Origin: Mesaphorura yosii
Taxonomy: Eukaryota > Arthropoda > Collembola > Poduromorpha > Tullbergiidae
Direction: 5' to 3'
NCBI GenBank assembly: GCA_009869945.1
Contig: WIXG01000191.1
Location: 89,494-153,493, forward strand
Length of the DNA: 64,000 nt
In this document: positions 1 through 12,080 of the stretch, in pieces
Position numbering within the stretch: the stretch's first letter is position 1
Layout of the letters: each line of letters starts with the position of its first letter
Position numbers and translations under genes: made by a program
The notes under the pieces: model-generated
Told to the model about the DNA's origin: nothing
Seen by the model: only the letters and a program-made list of their open reading frames with translations
Database searches by the model: none

Positions 1-3000
1 GCATTCTGCTTAGATGTCGTTGTTAGATATACCATGGGATGGGAAGATTCAGTGTGCAGACAACAAAAATAAGTTTCCTCCCGGATATCTTGACTGGGAA
101 TTGCTTGAAAAGGGAATTTGATACTATCGGTACTCCTTTGACTTGCATTATTTATGATGTGTACGTTTATTTACATTTTGCACGTAATTATTAGGCAATC
201 GCAGCACAAGCAAGGCGTTTGGATTGAATTAGTTCGCTGAATTCACGCTGACATGACAGTTTGATACCACAACGTATCGAAGCTCATCGAGTGTGGGATT
301 ACTATGTGTTACCGGCATAAATGCACCTGCGGGACTTCAATTCAGAGAAAACCCACAAGCCTAAGATAATGGAGCGTTCAATTTATTTAGAAGTCGAGTC
401 AGCGAGTTTCATTAACGAAGAGATAGAGATAGGCGCATGACCTATATTGCCTTGCAATTTAAGCTTGCAGGTTCAAGTTAATTTGCGTCGGCGATACCAA
501 AACCTTTTCGAAAAGCATTTACACCATTTTGATGAATGAATGAGTGGCATCCCTTTTGCAGCCGACTTGACGTAGGATTGACATTCCGAGAATCGAATTT
601 CACTGACTGAATGCATGGCAAAAATAATTGGAGTATGCAAATGCACGAAGACTAGATGAGGCAATCAAGTAGTAGCAAATAAGGTTAAACGATGCTTCAG
701 AAGTCAATGTCAAACGAAAGCAACTTCTAAGCCCCTTGATTTCATCCGTTTCCACTCTCGAAGACGCGGCCCAATGAATGAGATTGATTGAGAGGAATAA
801 AATTGTAACTGCGGCTTAGCTTAGGCAATGCGATGTTTAAATGTATGTCACGAGTATTTATTTCAAGAGTTTAATTTTGGTGTTATTGTTTGTATTTTGT
901 CATTGTACTAACGTAGCTTCTTTTTTCATTTGCTTTTGCCTACACTTTTGTGCTCCTTTTGTCATTTCATCAACCGCAATGAGTTGTTTCGATTTCTGCA
1001 TTCTATTTGATTCGATTTACGCCGATTTATTGCGTCTTATCACGATTCTTGAATTATATCGCAGCCGTACTTAAGAAAGTAATCCAACTGATTGGCTGAC
1101 CGTCACGTTGGATTCAAAGTAACCCATTTTATCCATTCCACATTTTGTGGTCGGAGTGCGTGTTCCACGCCGATTTTGTACAAAGGGTAAAATAAATTGT
1201 AAAGTTACTTCTTTGGAGTCTTCACACTTTACTCTGAGCGCCTTCTGCCAAATTGAGAATATGCTTAAAGAAGAGTTGACCATAAACTGGCTTCTTACAT
1301 GTGGGATTACTTGGCTTCAGCTTAATTATGTTTGTAAATCCACTTCAAGAGAATGAAGCTAGGAACGTTGTGTTGATGCTGACGCCGGACCGAGTGTGTG
1401 TTGAACAACCCATTAATTTAACATTCACCAGCATATTCCTTGCAAAGTGATTGAAGCATCGCGTCGCGTTGTTGAAAGCAACAAGAATGAATGAAGCATC
1501 AGGATGTTAGCATTGGCATTGGGTTTGATTGACCCTTTTGTTCCGTACGCACCTTCATTTGCATTTGCTCGCATTGTGCCAATTACACTCCCTTATGAAG
1601 ACGGTGGTGTGTTGTGAATGCAGTGGTTTAATTCCCATGCCTTGCATTTTCTGTTTCTTGCTAAAAGCAAAACTGCGGATACGGAATTCGTGCATAAGTG
1701 ACATTACAAATGTTGGGATAATGATCATCTTCGTTGCGGCTGGCCGGATAACTTTCATAGTGCATGTCCATCAGGCTCTCCGCTTCATTTACTAAATTGG
1801 CAATCTAGGTCTTGGTCGCTCGGTCAGTGTAGCAGTGCAGACTCATCGTCGGCCGGCCGGTCGCGGTCGTGGTCGGTGGTCGTGCGGGTTAAGGCGAGAG
1901 CGGTTCTCGAGAACGAAATGGAGTTTTATTTTAACGATGAAGGCTAACCTGAAAACATGAAAACAATGCAATTAAAAGAGTCAAGTATCAGTATCAACTT
2001 TCTACTGACAATAAGATTTACGATCAAAAGTGGCAGAACTGTTTTGTTTCGCGTGATTAGATTAGATTGAGTCGCCAACATTTCTAATAAGTGCGTTTTG
2101 TAATTGAAAAGTTTCATTCCGCCTTTTTACGAGGGAAATTGTTGCACCGAGAGTCGAGAAGCAGTAATTTGGGTCGAGTTCAGTAATGACAATGGCTCCT
2201 TATTAAACTGTCAGTCAATGACACTGCCCGATGAACCAATAAAGTTAATGAACACCAGTTACCAGAACTTATTGATAATTTCGGGCTCCGTGATTTTTGA
2301 CCCGATTTTGTAATGTTTCCAAAATTCAAAAGCTATGGCACCGAAAATTCCGCCCTTAATTTTGTAACTTTGCTTCAGCAAATTGACAGCCGTGTCCGCT
2401 GTAATTCTTAATTACGACTGCTTTCGACTTTTCAACTGGCGACGTTCACTCGAAGAAGTTTCTAAAGAAAATCATGTCCAATCTCATGTCGTTGCAGAAT
2501 CAAAGGCGACATTATTGGCATTACTTTTCTTCATGAGTAATCATTATTTATAAAGCCTTAATAAGGATATCTTTACATTTACACCGTCGTCGTTGACTCA
2601 AGAAAGAGGAGAGAGATTTTCGATCTCTTTTATATTAAAAAATGTCTTTTATTTTCTGAATTGAATTGAATGAACGATACTAGGTCAAGCATGACAAGAT
2701 CATGATCATCAAGAAGAAAAGATAAAGGTAATAATAGTAGGATAATGACGATGGTGATGATGACATTGGCTTTTTGCGAAGGCGAGTTGTAACACTGATG
2801 TGCGATGTGGTATACCGCCAGTTATTGTTATTAAGTTACACACCAATGGAAGCTGTTGTAAGTGCGAATTTCTGCAACTCACAACAAAACGCAGCAGAAT
2901 TCTGGCTCCTTGACTCCTTGACACGCGAGCATTACAGTTTACAAGTCTAAGTTCAAGTTTGCAGAAAAATAAAAAAGAAATTGGAGTAAATCATTAGCAC

Positions 3001-6000
3001 TGCCAAGCAATTGACGAAAATGAAATAAAATTTATGATTTCTGCATGTAACGAATTAATAATTAAACATTGCGTGCTTCACCTCGATCGTTTTATTTTCT
3101 TACTGCTGCCGCGACCACGGCATGTTGTCGTCGGTGAGAAAGTGGAAGGAAATGGAATCGACGAAACGAGTTCTATCTCTGAAGTCGGTAACAGCTGCCA
3201 CTGCAGCCACGTTTTCTAATTATAATACTTACTCGTAAATTGCAGTCATTTGGTGTTCCTTAATTCTTTAATTAACGCCCGTCTTGTTTTCTGTCTGTTT
3301 TGATACGCTTTTTGTCTGATTGAATGATTAGAGAAGCACATGTGTGATTTATGGCAGCAAGTGGTCAAGCAGCATGATATGAAGAATTTTCTTGCCATGC
3401 ATTTGTACGTTAATAAATCAAAATCTCTTAAGCCATTCCGATACAATATGCCCGTGACTGTGACTGTGACAGTCGGCCTGGCCTGGCTTCTCAGGCTATG
3501 GCGAGTCGATTATTTCTTAATAATGTTAAAACAACGTTAATTTCGTAATTTGCAGCATAATACGATATGTTACGGTATCCCACTGCTTCTTTGGTGTGAA
3601 GTAATCATCCTCCCTATTGTGTCGTAGTTATGGTTGACCACAACAACTGATTTCTGCAAAATGGAGTTTATTCCTTTGAACGTGCAGGTCGCGCATCACG
3701 CTGCGGACGTAACTCGGTATCAGAATTCTTGCAAGATAAAGGCTTCTGGTGCTAAGGTCGAATTTTTTAGGAAGATGGTCAGTCGGCACAAAAAACGAAA
3801 ATATAAAACAAAAAGATCTGCACCACACAGCAGCCGTTATGAACTCTCGCTGAAACGAAATTCGCCATTTTCCTCCACAAAAAGTGCTAATAACGGCAGG
3901 ACAGTTAATGCGATGGATGAGAAAGTTGAAATTGGAAAAAGTAAGGTAAGTGGATGCGTGCATGGCGGTGTGGTAGTTGCCAAGCCAAAGTTCAATGTTT
4001 CAACCACATCGTTAAGTTTCTATCGCAAGAGGCGGCGAGCAGCGCAATGGTTGCGTGTGGTGACTTGTTCTGATCGTTTTATGGTGCCATAAAGCGTGTA
4101 AGCTGTCAATAAATGAACACGGCAATTTGTTTACTTTCGCAATTGGACGGCTCCGCCGCGATGACATTGACATTGAATAACGTAACTTGATGCGATGATG
4201 GCAGATTCGTGATTTACCACCACAAATTGAAAAGGGCGATAAAAGTTTTATGTAAATGTCAATCAGGTAATATTACTTTCGAATTCCTTTGGCTTTTGGT
4301 TTTCAGTTTGCTTTATTTGCTCTAAGCTGTCGCTGCGTTGCGTCGTCGTAATTTGCATAATAGGTTCCCATGATTTTATTGTACAACATCGTGATAATGA
4401 GATGGTTAACGCAGTTACAGTTAAGTTGTCCTTGCCGATGAGAAAATTAAGAAAGTTAACGGGCCACGGTCGTCGATGTCGGAATTTCAGTTTTTTCCCT
4501 TTTCTCACTTGGACTTCGATGTTCGATTTTTGCGCCGATTGCAAGCAATTATGGCAAGAATTTCTCTGCTAACGAATTAATCCGCATAGTAATCAGTAGT
4601 GTCGGATCTCCAAGAAAAGCGCAAACTTTTTTCACTCGTGCTTGAGTCGTCTTTGGAATATGTAAGTCATGTTTCACGATTGATCGATGAAGATGTAAAG
4701 ATAGATTCTTTGAAACCTGATAATCTTCGATCGTGTTCTTTTCATGCGCGTCTCATACGAGTTAATTTTTACCGTCGTTCACGACAGCAGCAGCGGTATG
4801 AAAGAGTAGCGTGAATAGCGGCAGCAGCAACAGTTGCTGATTTGCAGCAGCTTGATTTGATGTATCAATTTGACGAAATGATGTTGATGTTTACTGCATT
4901 GCATACAATTACCATCGTGAGCTGTAAAAAAAATTCTTTCGAATTTGTGAGTTTCTTCGCTCGGTAAGAAAATATTCCACCTTAACTTGTCGGCTTGTTA
5001 CAGCGTGCACATATGCCAAAAAGTGTGCAGATATTTTTGTCACAAACACATGTTAGCCCTGATCAAAGCCAGTTGCAACTCACAACCCCTTCTCGATTCT
5101 TCAACAATTGCATCGAATGCAGATGATGCATCCAATTTTTTTGTAAAGCGTAGCATGAACTACACAACATATAGAATGGACATTAGGCTAAACTGCCTAA
5201 TACAGAGGGCTTGTTACTCGATACAGTGAAAAATAAACAAATCTTAGGCTCAAACACAGATTTTGAGCCCAATGCTTTAGGAATAGAGGCTAATACCCAT
5301 AGTGATAGCGCTTTGAAGCTGTTTTTAATTTGAACTTTTCAAAAATTTCCAACGATCGAGTTACAAGCCCTCGGTTTTAGGCACTTTAGTCTAATGTCGA
5401 GACTCGGTGCTACACAAGCAAAAGAAAGAAATGAAGGACGAAGGGAGAACTTCGTTTTAAAGAAACAAGTTTGAGAACTAAAAGTTTTATTGGTTTGCCA
5501 TCTTCAGGAGGGAAATCTCATCTTTTAATGCTGACCAAGACTTGCTCATTTCTTTGTTACTGTGAGTCGGTGTGCAACAATGAAGCTGAGGAAGACATTT
5601 CAATTCTTGTAGCTTGATGCTGACAGAGGTCTATCCATAATATGGATGCTCAGTAAGGACAAATCAATTTTGAACCGACGCTTCATTTTCATAATCTTGG
5701 AATCTCTTTTATTTCTCATCGTAATCGTAACAGAGTTTTACGAAGTGCAGAATGCAGGAAGCATGTAGTAACAATTAATTGAAACAATACGAGTTTATAT
5801 CGATATATTTGAACAATAATTTGATTGTTGTAAAGCTTTCTTCATAATGCGGACTTAAATCTACCATAGCTTTATGGTTGAAGATTTCTTAGCCTAGCCC
5901 TTAACAAAGCAGTCAAATAAAAATAGGATTTCTTGATTGCCTTTCTACATTGATCCGTGAATCATAAATGAACGAAACGTCTTACAGACTACGACTATAC

Positions 6001-7823
6001 AATTCAAGTGATTGAAATCGTTCACATTTGATTGAAGTTTACCTTTGGAATAATTTCCAGACTCTCGCACTAGACTAAATCACTAGAAAACCTTAACGAA
6101 AATCTATTCTGTATTTGTACAATTTTACAACTGTGCAAGTGATGCGTATGATCCGACCATCGACTATAAGCGCCTACGGCTACGGCTAAAAGTAAATATT
6201 TGATTGTTCAATGTCAGTTTTATAAATAGCAAATAGGAAAAGTGTACTCTACAAACAATGCCAATGACTCTGCCGGGAGGATCGGTAGTAAAATCTCAAG
6301 ACTGAGCGAAAGAGAGAAAAGGTCAAGTCGTCAACAAATTGGAATCGAAAACTCGTATTATTCTGGTTCAGTACGCCCATTGAGCAGATCATAAAGCTTA
6401 CAGTGCGGTACACTCCGCACTGAATGATCAATCATTCATTCATCAATTTACTACAGCTCCGAACTCTGCTTCTCTGCTCCAACGGATTGAATACATTTCA
6501 GAAAATTTGAATGAATTAGAAAACACGGAAACGTGCACGCTACACGCATTTTAACCTTTTGTAGAGAGTCAATCCATCAGCTGGAAACTGTACCAAGAAA
6601 GATCCCAAAGATTGTAAAGAGAGAAAACGGTTGTTGTCCGCGCATTGTTGAGCCGCATGTACCGAGTGCGTATGTAGTGTACACTTTGGCATTATTTATT
6701 TGTGATTTTATGAATGGTTTTGAAAGATTTTTGTTTTGATTGTCCCAAGTGCAAGGTACTACAAGCGGACGGATTGTGTTGTGTTCCCGAAATTCTAAAA
6801 GTGAGCCTTGATCCGAACTCAACACTACACGTTTCATTTCCCTACTCTATGAATAAATAGGAAGGATACAAGAAGAAAAGGAAGGAAAAAGAAATATAAC
6901 CAGCATTAATATTACAGTATTGTTGAAGAACAGTTTTCTATGACTATTATGACTGGAAGTAAACAGTAAATAGATTTCTTCACAACTGGAAGAAGGAAAA
7001 GAGGTTTAAGATAGCAGCAGCAGCCGTGCAAGAGTACGCATCATCTTGGTCCTTCGTCCGTCTCGGAATAAAAAACCATGGGAATCCATCTGCTCACTTC
7101 CATAACTTGTTCATCGCGCTGCTGCTGCGTGGATGTGGTCGAAGGGAGCGCACAGAAAGATAATGCGTTTTAAAGTTGATGTACGAAAGAAGGAAGGAAG
7201 GATCGACCTGTTCCTATTCTTATTAGTGGAGGAGTAAGCCAGCAGTTGTCCAACTACTGGCCTGGCTTGATCTCGGATTCGGGGCTTAAATTTGGAGGAA
7301 GGAAATATAAAACACTGAAAAATCTAAATGCATGTACCGTGTAATGCTCCGTGGACGATTCCCGAACTCAGAACTCATCCGCTGCTACGCTATTAAGGCC
7401 GACTACACTGAAGAAACAAAATCCTGTCCTGAAACTGAGGTCGTTGCGTTTATAAGTTGCAAAGAGCAGCAGCAACCGAGAGTAGTGGACTTTGACCAGG
7501 TGTGCAATGTGTGAGAGAGTGAAAGAAAGAAAATATCTCTTTAACACGACACACAAGTAGTTGTAATGGAAAACTTGTACATCACGTCTTCTGGATGATG
7601 GCTTTTGGTTTCTTATTTTCTCTCATCAGCACTTCGCGCAACAATAATGATAAGCGCGTCTTCGGCTGCGAACCTACTTCGTATGCCTTCACTGGTCGAT
7701 CGGTTTAAACAAGTTGTTTCGCCTGCTGCGGGCCTGCTCGCTGCTTGCTTGCTGTTGGCTGTTATGGATAAATCTTTAGTGGACTGAAAGCAGAGGACGA
7801 TGATAGCATCATAGATGTTGTGT
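1..7823. other. Intergenic, no recognised gene
   Basis: No exon chain or family similarity was recognised on either strand. Reading frames are short, overlap on both strands and mostly lack splice signals. Visible local features are a GC-rich patch around 1835-1910 with overlapping CCGG/GGCC palindromes, CAG/CTG-type repeats near 4785-4850 and 7010-7030, and one reading frame with a good splice donor (3661-3945, listed separately). The stretch lies beyond the 3' end of argos, so part of the argos 3' UTR probably falls just below 7823. Confidence 0.6.
3661..3945 (+). CDS. Possible orphan coding exon, unrecognised
   Basis: An open frame starts at ATG 3661 (MEFIPLNVQVAH...) and stays open to 4092. 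A consensus donor (AAG|GTAAGTGG) follows position 3945, so this could be a first coding exon of 95 codons rich in Lys, Arg and Ser, including a basic run (RHKKRKYKTKR). I do not recognise the protein and found no partner exon downstream. The opposite strand is also open here (3628-3963), which weakens the case. Chance remains the likelier explanation. Confidence 0.15.
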
Positions 7824-10245
7824 TCACTGAATGCAATATCCCGAGTAGGTTCTCAGATTGTTCTCCGGGTAAAGTTTCCCTCGAATCACACCTGCATCGA
7901 GATGATGATTTGGACATGTGAATCCTTTCGGACACTGACACAAGCCGCTCGAATTGACGTCATTCACGGGATGATTGCTCCGGCGTTTGAGTGTAAACAA
8001 ACGGCAAGGCTCCTTCCGCTGACACAAGGCCCTCTGTAAATGAGTCACAGATACAATCCGAACTGCAGCCCTTACAGGCACAAACTATGGAGATGAATTT
8101 CAATTCACTTACGCTGATGGGCGAGCATGCAAAGGAGTATTTGAATCCAATTGTTGACTCATTGGAGTCTGAAGACTTATATACACCTCTCTTGATCATG
8201 TACGCCACGGAATCCTTCGGACACTGGCAGTGTACAATGGTACTGGTCACATTATCACCTTTCGTTGTGATTGTCCAGGTCACATCACGAAAATACCGAC
8301 ACTTCTTCAGTTCGCGAACTGGTTCACAGAGCTGGAAGGGCAGGATATGCAAATATTAGTCAGTACGCTCTTTGCTTAGCTGAGGTTGAAGATTATTGAC
8401 ATGATTTACTTTGTATTGACGAGTTTTGTCGTACAGCGAGTATGGGTCTGTCGTCGAGACAGACGTTGAGCATGAATGGAAATGATTTGAACATTTACAT
8501 TGCTTCTCGACCCATGGCTTCTCGTAAGTTTCAATTTTGTTGCACACTGACCAAGGTGCACATTCTGGAAGCGTTGACTCTGTCGCCTGTTCAGAAAGAA
8601 ACAGAGACGCGATTAATCATTTGAAATTTGAAAACGGTTTACGCTGAACACTAACGCGCCTTCATTATAATAATTTCGGCAATGCAGAATGCACTCCTCA
8701 CTCTTCCGTGGTTGTTCCCACGTAAAGCATTAGAAAGAAGTTCTGCTTGGTCTCCCATGGGTGAAAGCACTCTAAGCACTTTGTGGTTTGGTTTTGATCG
8801 CTATCTTAACACGAGTTAAAGAGGTACTAATATTATTATGGCATGCTACGAGCGGAGTGTGTGTTGTGGCAGTCGGGTGTATAATTTCTCACGATATTTG
8901 AGGCCACATTCATTAACAACTGTAAATAGTCGAGCCGTCCTGGAGTCATTGTCGTCTCTTTTCTCAGGTTGTCTAATTTTGGAATGACTATATCGCTTTC
9001 CGTGATTTTTATGAGAAATCTGACCTGAGTCTTCTTGGATCTCCATGCTACAGCTACAAATTACTTATGCCTTAAGCTTGTGTACACGGTTTAATGAAAT
9101 CTGCCACGCTCAACTAGCAATCAACTCCTACGCTTGACGATTCCGAATGCGATTGTGATTAATATGAGCAATATAGCTGTAATTACCAAAAGAAAAAGGA
9201 AACTTTAATTTATTTGCTGCCCTTTCAGCCAGCAATGTTATGCAACTTATTATTACATGGACTACAAATTTGGTTTGCAAATGTTTGCGAAAACCTCCAT
9301 TCTGCCAAAATGGCATGTTTCACTATAATAAGCACGTTCACGCTGCCTCTGCATTTGCATTGTTCTATTTTGGAATCATTTGCGTGGGCTGTAGGTCACG
9401 TATTCCAGAGTATTAAGAGTCCAGGTTCTTTTCGTGCTTTCATGAAGTTTCTACCTGACTCGTGAACTTTATCCGTCTAAATTTAGCCTATTTTTGGGAG
9501 TCAGTCGCAGTACAGTCACATGTCAACGGGCTCCAGGGAAAGTCCATGACTCGATTGACTTGTTGACCAGCATAGCGTCTAAGCGTCTTGTTTTTGTTGT
9601 GGTTCAACTTACCCCGTTTGCGTACAAGACTTGAGTTACGTCTTGCTCTTGCATGGACTGCGTAGGCGATGACGGTGCCAGGCTACTGCTAATACTATTA
9701 AAACTAATGTTGTTGTCCATATCACTATTTGTACTGCTGCTGCTGCTAGAGTGGCGATAGCTATTTGACTCGTTATCACCATTGTAATTATTGCTCAGCA
9801 GCGACTTGATTATAAGATTGTTGTTTCTGCTGTGGCGATGCGGGTGTCGGATGGCGGGCAGTTGCTGCTGTTGGTACAGATAGTAAGGGTCCATGTCTAT
9901 TGTCGTCCCACTCCCGCGACTCGATCCACCGGCGGTGCTGATTGATGAGCAATTGATTGATTTCACAACAGTTGTCAACAGAAGCAGGATTTGTAGGATT
10001 AGGACTAATGAACTGCTCACATTTGTGTTCGAGGTGTTAAACGCAAACGACCCGCCGGCCCAGCGGCTGGACGCAGGATTACAACTGCTGGGTACGAGTG
10101 TCGGCGCGACTGTCGGCGTCTTTTTAACCACTAATCCACTATCACAACAACAGCAACAATGATTATTATTCCTTCCCGGTCGCGGTCTCCGTCTTGCTTC
10201 TGCTGCCGTGCTTGTGCCGAAAAAGTCAAAAGTGTGTTCATTCAT
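7824..10245 (-). CDS. aos: Argos / giant-lens, secreted EGF antagonist
   Basis: Four coding exons on the minus strand: 10245-9613, 8586-8410, 8331-8113 and 8033-7824. All introns are GT-AG, phase 0, and join to 412 residues (Drosophila Argos is about 440). The Cys-rich part falls into three units: residues about 212-270 (CAPWSVC, QCKC), 271-343 (ELKKCRYFRDVTW, HCQCPKD, FACSPI) and 344-412 (LCQRKEPCRLF, LCQCPKGFTCPNHH, RTYSGYC at the end). This matches the three-domain clamp with which Argos sequesters the EGFR ligand Spitz outside the cell. The first exon is low complexity (Ser/Asn-rich). It has a CCCCC run at residues 30-34 and a hydrophobic segment at about 80-94 (LVLILQILLLLTTVV), the only candidate signal. 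No Met lies between residue 1 and that segment, so ATG 10245 is used. Identity rests on the family-specific Cys motifs and is strong; membrane handling of the long N-terminus is unclear. Confidence 0.9.
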
Positions 10246-11460
10246 TTTCGTTGCGACGAGTGTGCGAGAACAATTGGACGATGAGACTGATCTTGTCGCT
10301 GCTGGTGAAGCACGGAGTCCGAGTTCTTGGAGAAATGCTGTTTTCTGGCTAGGAGTCTATTGAGCACTGGTCTACACATCGTGTGTTCCCAGCCAGGATC
10401 CAAACACAAACATTCTCACTGTTCAGTCCACTTGATCAGATGACGCTTAATTACGCACGTAAATTATGTGGGTGAGAAAATTAACGAGCTTAAGACGCAT
10501 AAAACTGTCATTCTCGCTCCAGTTACTGCGTGCTCGTTGCTTATATTGAATGAATTGACAGTTGACCACACGAAGGTAAACACTGCCCACTGTCTGGCTA
10601 CGCAATTAAGAAGAATTGAGACTCTTGTTTGTAATGGTCGTAATGATCATGTTTGCGACTTTCGTCAGCCACGACTTGATAACAACTAAGCCAAGCTACG
10701 GGCTGGTCGCTTATATTTTGTAAGACTAACAAAATGTTGCTGTGCTCTATACATCCGAGAACTTCATCTCATGTTGTATAGTCGCTCAAGGTAGTATTGG
10801 CTATGTATAAAAGGACCAGCAGTGGACCAACGAGTGAAGTGAAGGTGTGCAGCCTGTAGCTGCAGCTGTACAGGGAATATAAATCTAGGAAGAGCACCGA
10901 AGGTGTGTACTACGATACAAGTTCTCTGAACAACCTTTATTACCTGTGTCTCTCCTGAACGGAGGCTGTGGCAGGATATACTCTGACCAGGCTCCTTCTT
11001 CAATTTTATGAATGAAAAGAAAATTCGACAACTTGACTTTTCCTTAATGCTTTTGAAGCTGACACTTGGACTCGTCTCGCCGATACGAGTGAGATGATGA
11101 ACGTTGTAGTAATTGCAGAATGCGCGTACGCTGACGCTGTGCTGGCTACTGGTATAATGGATCCCAGTTGTGAGTCGTGAGCTCGGTCCATCGTCTCCCG
11201 AAATCCTTAAAAAGGTGTAATGCGACCACGTTCCTCTTTCTCTAAGCTTCATAATAGTCATAATCGCACCAGGTCATCGTCAGGTCTTTGGCGTCTCCTA
11301 CTTATCCAGTATCCATTATCGTCCTGCTACTAAAACCTTAACTGGAAATGGGCTAAATTACTTGGGTTGTGGCAGCGACAGCGAGCAGGAAGATTGCTCT
11401 CTTCCGTTCGCGCTATTTGTCCATCCAACCCAACCGTCATTATTCTGCCTTTCCTTGCGT
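10246..11460. other. Region upstream of argos, no recognised gene
   Basis: This stretch should hold the argos 5' UTR and promoter. On the minus strand a TATA-like string (AATATAAGC) lies near 10710-10720, but no strong initiator follows. A 165-codon open frame on the minus strand (11261-10764) resembles no family I know and has no clear splice sites. A plus-strand TATA box at 10806 is listed separately. Confidence 0.4.
10806..10813 (+). promoter_or_regulatory. TATA box without an obvious gene
   Basis: TATAAAAG is a near-perfect TATA box on the plus strand. No TCAGT-type initiator is seen about 30 bases downstream, and no recognisable plus-strand coding exon follows before the inverted repeat at 11461. 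It could start a non-coding transcript divergent from argos or be a chance match. Confidence 0.25.
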
Positions 11461-12080
11461 GGTCAGTCAAATGCTCCATCGACCTTTCCTCCACGGCCTT
11501 TGCCCTACGAACCGTTTGCTACACTGGGACGAATGCTCGAAACCCTTTGCTACAAAAGTACCCCTTTTGCTCCCATGGTTAAGTATTACAAAGAAAATGT
11601 AACGTAATACAATAAATTGTAAAGTCACAATTATTACGCTCTACTGTCATTCACGACATACGTTAAGGCGGTTCCTCTAAGTGCGAGAGGAAACCTTACC
11701 GGCGAGACAAACTCAGACACCCGCGAGGAGTGTGCTCTTGTTCGGCTAATCTAATGTGTAAGAACTAATCACTTCTTCACTTCTGTAAATGCAAGGCATA
11801 CGTATTTAAGCTCAATAGCCACGTACTTTTCAACCATTTGCATTCAGCCGCGTGATTTCTTATTTTTGCTTGCGATTTTACATTTCGCATTAAAATGCGA
11901 TTGTACTATACGTTATAACGCATTTTTCTTTTAAGACTTAATCATATTGGAGCAAAGGGCTACTTTTGTAGCAAAGGGTTTCGAGCATTCGTCCCAGTGT
12001 AGCAAAAGGATCGTAGGGCATTTGGCCGTGGATGAAAGGTCGATGGAGCAAATGGAAGTGGAGCATTTGACCGTAGACTT
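11461..12080. repeat. Long inverted repeat (foldback/MITE-like)
   Basis: The arms at about 11461-11610 and 11905-12080 are reverse complements of each other. They share an identical 46-base core (11515-11560 and 11961-12006) with scattered substitutions around it. The right arm carries about 12 extra bases, a partial repeat of AAATGCTCCA. The loop is about 300 bases and has no coding potential. A short peptide (LLHWDECSKPFATKV) appears on opposite strands in the two arms only because of the inversion. Such a structure fits a foldback or miniature inverted-repeat element, or a local inverted duplication. Target-site duplications were not identified. Confidence 0.8.
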
